A DNA stretch of 64,000 bases from Rotaria sordida (lineage: Eukaryota > Rotifera > Eurotatoria > Philodinida > Philodinidae), in the NCBI GenBank assembly GCA_905250125.1, contig CAJNOL010000060.1, positions 186,001-250,000 on the forward strand, given 5' to 3'. The notes below the pieces were generated by a model that was given only the letters and a program-made list of their open reading frames with translations, made no database searches and had not been told where the DNA came from. The position numbers and the translations under genes were made by a program. How positions within the stretch are numbered: the first letter of the stretch is position 1; each line of letters starts with the position of its first letter. Shown here in pieces: positions 60,801 to 64,000 of the stretch.

Positions 60801-62468
60801 GTTCATACAAGAACTGTGTCAGGTCGACCTTCTATCCAGAGTTACAGCTAGTATTAATTGTAGGGAAGGTATTGGGCTATTAAATCTACTGCTAGACAAC
60901 ATCCTATACTGCAAGATAGGAGTATTCTTTCTTTCTCTGCAAATCTGCATATATTACATTCTGTGATTAAAATCTTATAATCGTCTTTTTTTTTTGTTTT
61001 TTTAGGGTCTTTATCATGAAAGTTATGATAATGTTGTTGTGATGTTTGCATCAATACCTGATTTTAAAGAATTTTATGTTCAATCGGATGCAAATAATGA
61101 TGGATTAGAATGTTTAAGATTACTTAATGAAATCATTGCTGAATTTGATAAAGTTTATATTAATAAAAGAAAAAAAAAAAACTTAATTCAATCATTTTTT
61201 TTCTATCTTTCATTTAGTTATTAGATAAGAATAAATTTAGTTGTGTAGAAAAAATTAAAACTATTGGTCATACTTATATGGCAGCAGCTGGTCTTAATCC
61301 AGGTGTTGAACATCGTATGGTATTGAAAAAAAAAAAATTTCATTTTTTTTAAATATATATTTTCTAATTTTTCTCTAGACAAGAGAACGATATAATCAAA
61401 ACGTTGTTGCACTTGCTGAATTTGCTTTTGCAATGATTGCAGTACTTGAAGGAATTAATCGAGATTGTTTCAATGATTTTAAATTACGTGTTGGCATGTG
61501 TAATGGTCCTCTTGTTGCTGGTAAATAAATTAAAAATAATAATTATATGATATAATATTCAATTGTAATAATCATTTAGAAAAAAAAATCCATGATATAC
61601 ATATTTAATTGTAACTGAAGTTTTGTCTCCATGTACTCGATTTTAATCGACTATTTAGCGTACTTACGATCGTGCTATGATCCATAATTGCAAAAAAAAT
61701 TATAGCGTAGCTACGTGTAAATGCGATTCTTTTTATCTTAACTATGCATAATTGTGATTATGCATAGTTAAGATAAAAGCGTCGCATTTACGCGTATCTA
61801 CATTGGAATTTTTTCGCAATTACGGGCCATCGTAAGCTTATAGTAAGATCATAATTGCGTCGTAAATCGATCATAATGAAACTCATATATCCTAACTTGA
61901 GTCTCTGATTTTATAGATATAGGATAGTAATGAAGATGTCATATACATGTCAAGCAATAATATATAAAATACCAAATTTTCTATTAATTTTATGTATTCA
62001 TGAAGAACTAATATTCGACGAATAACATAGGGCGGGGGGGGGGGGGGAGCTGAGTTACTCCCTGACTTTGCTACTAATCGAAAATGTTTTGTTTTTTAAA
62101 TTTTTATTTATCATATCTTAGGTATTGTTGGTGCAAAAAAACCTCAATATGATATTTGGGGTAATACAGTAAATGTTGCTTCACGTATGGACAGTACAGG
62201 TGTTGTCAGTTGTATACATGTGAGTTAATAAATAAATACTTTTGTTTTTTTTGTTTGTTATTAAAAAAATGAAAAAAATAATTATTTTTAGGTTCCTGAA
62301 GAAACACAACGAGTTTTATTTGAAAATGGTTATCCATGTGAATGTCGTGGACCAATTTATGTTAAAGGTAAAGGTAATATGACAACATATTTAGTTCGAC
62401 CACGTGGTTATATGATGCCAACATCAACATCAAATGTTTCATCAATATGCAATGCATCGAATAAATGA
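51874..62468 (+). CDS. ADCY2: Transmembrane adenylyl cyclase, AC2/4/7-like
   Basis: Twenty-one exons: 51874-52024, 52921-53016, 54744-54868, 54933-55307, 55863-56049, 56116-56278, 56336-56447, 56519-56646, 56698-56856, 57724-57888, 57957-58130, 58320-58541, 58597-58681, 58753-58995, 59681-60004, 60066-60221, 61006-61152, 61218-61319, 61379-61520, 62122-62219 and 62292-62468. Phases agree throughout, giving 1176 residues. Order: cytosolic N-terminus, six-helix bundle (about 95-275), C1a, second bundle (about 665-895), C2. C1 has [14 protein letters not shown] and [13 protein letters not shown], so both metal Asp (about 371 and 415) are kept. C2 has KIKTIG (Lys about 1018) and [19 protein letters not shown] (Asp 1096, Asn 1103, Arg 1107), which bind ATP. 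The C2 stretch [20 protein letters not shown] is typical of AC2, 4 and 7, the G-beta-gamma-responsive group. It converts ATP to cAMP at the plasma membrane. The exon 17 donor is a weak GTTTAT. The ATG is chosen as the first in-frame Met; an upstream GTG is ignored. Introns hold a SINE and a palindrome. Confidence 0.92.
60565..60850 (+). mobile_element. tRNA-derived SINE-like element in a cyclase intron
   Basis: In intron 16, TGGCTTAGTAGCTA (60686-60699) matches an A box and GTGTTCAAATCTTG (about 60729-60742) a B box, with about 30 bp between them as in a tRNA-type promoter. The whole ~285-bp block is clearly GC-richer than the intron. The ends are not sharply defined and no target duplication was identified. 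It is sense to the host gene. Confidence 0.55.
61640..61880. repeat. Palindromic element in adenylyl cyclase intron 19
   Basis: A perfect stem ATCTTAACTATGCATAAT/ATTATGCATAGTTAAGAT closes on a 4-base loop (TGTG) near 61752. Pairing continues outward with mismatches: GTAAATGCGATTC with GCGTCGCATTTAC, and CCATAATTGCAAAAAAAATT with AATTTTTTCGCAATTACGGG. Total span is about 240 bp. Confidence 0.75.
62030..62047 (+). repeat. G-run (GGG-C-G14) in a cyclase intron
   Basis: Three G, one C and then fourteen G occur in an otherwise strongly AT-rich intron, about 75 bp before exon 20. In RNA such a run could form a G-quadruplex. Confidence 0.8.
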
Positions 62469-62794
62469 AATATTTTATTTTATTTTATTTTATTTTGTTT
62501 ATTGTTTCATGGAAAAAAAAAAATTCTTTGAGTCAGATTTTGTCCCAGTGAAATTATATTCGTGTAAACTTTTTGTTTTCTTATTATTATATGTATGTAT
62601 TCCTAAAAAAAAAAAATGAGAACAGTATTTAGATTTTTTTTTCTAGTTTTTTGGTGTTTTATTTTTCCTTTTTTTCAAAAAAAAAAGCAAATTATGAATG
62701 AATCAATGAATAATAGATAAACAAAGAAAAAAAATAGAATAATCTGACAGACGACATGAAACTTGTATGTTTTCTAATTTAACGTCGTTTGTTA

Positions 62795-63995
62795 TTACGT
62801 GGAACGGATGTTGTTGGCCGTTGAGCTGAAAAATAGATTAATATGGAATTTCAATCTAAGAAAATCATTAAATATGTTATTACTTCTAGCAAAAAGACAA
62901 AGCTTTTTAACTGGCATATTTTTATTTTTCTATTAACATATATTGTCCTAGGTCTTACACGGATAATGACATCAAACAATATGCGAGTTTTAGTAAACGA
63001 AGAAAGAAATTATTTTCATAAAATAATACATGAAAATAGTCTGTTGTTACGAGAAAATTTTGATATTAATATTTGCCTTCGATAGATGAACTTTAGATCT
63101 CTTATCAGAGTTCATCAAGTTTAAAATTTTCCAATCCGAATACGTCCGAGATTAACCAATTGAATTCTACCTCTTATACTTCAAGACAGAATTCGAATGA
63201 ATATCTCATCTCATATCGTCATGATGAGAAAATGAAATTTTTATATTTTATTCGATCAAATAATATGATGGAATGATGTTGATTTTTAAATCTATTTTCG
63301 TGCATTGTTATATTGTAATGATTGCCTTTAAAATGATTTCGCGTTATAGATTATCAAACCAACGTTCTGATGCCTCGTTTTTTTTTTTTGGTTGATGAAA
63401 ACTGCACATTGAATTTCGAAATATTTATCATATTCTTATTTCTCTTCTACTATAACATCAACGTTAATGTAACTAAAACTTCATTTGTCGTAGTAATATC
63501 AACTCATTCTATACAATTTTTAAGACGATTTGATCATATTAAAAACTAATAAGGGAAGATTCTTACATGTGAATATTCATTTTAATCGGCTCTATGTCAG
63601 CTTGTAGAGCACGATCTAACCTGTCAAAGACAGTCTACGGGGAAAAACACATTTTGTCATCGTAATCAATTCATCAAACTGTCTATCACTTGTGTAAGAG
63701 TCAATTCATGATAAACCTCTGATAATACTTACAATAATCAACAGATCTGTCTCTGCTTGATGTTTGACTGGAAATATTATCTGTTGAACTTTTATTTCTA
63801 AAAAAAACAACAAAATATGATTGATATTCGAAAAGTATAAACAATTTATATTTACTCTAAAACTGTTTGTTTTTCATGTTCAGTAAGAATTCTTTCATCG
63901 GAAAATAGAATTGTATTAAAAGGCACTTCTGTGTCATCATTTTCATTCATATTATCTAATATACCTGTCCATACAAGTAAATCATCAACAAGTAA
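62795..63995 (-). CDS. 3' end of an unknown minus-strand gene (continues past the right edge)
   Basis: Exons read on the minus strand: 63995-63856 (acceptor TTTAG; protein LLVDDLLVWTGILDNMNEND ... ERILTEHEKQTVLE), 63797 to 63743 or 63733 (ENKSSTDNISSQTSSRDRS), 63634-63567 (TVFDRLDRALQADIEPIKMN) and a last exon starting at 62825. The first two exons have agreeing phase. To keep the third open, exon two must end at 63743 with a weak GTTGAT donor, although a better GTAAGT donor exists at 63732. The last exon then ends at 62795; in another frame it would read QRPTTSVPRNNKRR and stop at 62779, which has more coding-like codons. The splice model is therefore uncertain. The visible part is acidic, then polar, with a short helical segment, and has no membrane helix. 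No family was recognised. It is convergent with the cyclase gene; the stop codons are about 330 bp apart. Confidence 0.5.
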
Positions 63996-64000
63996 CTAAA

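Noticed and set aside
62843-63085. 80-codon plus-strand frame with one hydrophobic helix
   Set aside because: It lies within an intron of the minus-strand gene, has no recognised homology and its codon choice is not clearly coding. It remains possible but unsupported.
1-64000. CRISPR array, operon or multi-gene defence cassette
   Set aside because: No regularly spaced identical short repeats and no prokaryotic gene organisation. Genes are intron-containing and independently spaced.

Overview
The window is AT-rich eukaryotic DNA: long A/T tracts, (TA)n runs, many GT-AG introns of about 50-100 bp mixed with a few of 1-3.6 kb, and coding exons that strongly prefer A or T at third codon positions. 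The gene set is animal (rhodopsin-class receptor, KChIP-like calcium sensor, RUNDC1-like RUN protein, class A bHLH factor, transmembrane adenylyl cyclase). Together with two families unusual for animals (an EXORDIUM/PHI-1 type secreted protein and a BT1 folate/biopterin-type transporter) and dense small transposons, this best fits a small invertebrate such as a bdelloid rotifer (Rotaria-like). That assignment is an inference, not something the sequence proves.

Layout. On the + strand: a peptide-type GPCR (2560-5658), then a KChIP/neuronal calcium sensor gene with two alternative first exons (6645 or 8721 to 13656). Facing it on the - strand is a disrupted single-pass membrane-protein gene (13716-14276). 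From 14.3 to 24 kb the DNA is repeat-rich and holds a four-exon - strand EXORDIUM-type gene (17784-20880), whose last exon is duplicated in inverted orientation at 23461-23587 beyond a nest of foldback elements. After that, all on the + strand: an unknown two-exon coiled-coil gene (24319-26958), a 14-exon RUNDC1-like gene (27168-34366), a small basic unknown protein (36028-36774), a tandem alpha-crystallin small heat-shock protein (41682-42470), an intronless bHLH factor (44593-45057), a BT1-family transporter (46738-50809) and a 21-exon adenylyl cyclase of the AC2/4/7 type (51874-62468). The 3' end of another - strand gene runs off the right edge.

Mobile DNA sits in introns and intergenic gaps and leaves the reading frames intact. 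It includes a piggyBac-like MITE with TTAA flanks, a hAT MITE with a perfect 8-bp duplication, mariner-like foldbacks with TA flanks, two tRNA-like SINE copies, and a recurring set of 0.3-0.65 kb imperfect hairpins. At least two of these hairpins lie in introns, where they would be transcribed as long double-stranded RNA.

The genes do not form an obvious pathway. The GPCR, the adenylyl cyclase and the calcium sensor are all signalling proteins, but nothing in the sequence links them functionally. I found no operon, CRISPR array or clearly new multi-gene system. The most unusual features are the inverted duplication of the EXORDIUM exon, the hairpin family, and the alternative N-termini of the calcium sensor. 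All spliced models were assembled by eye from splice motifs and reading-frame phase.
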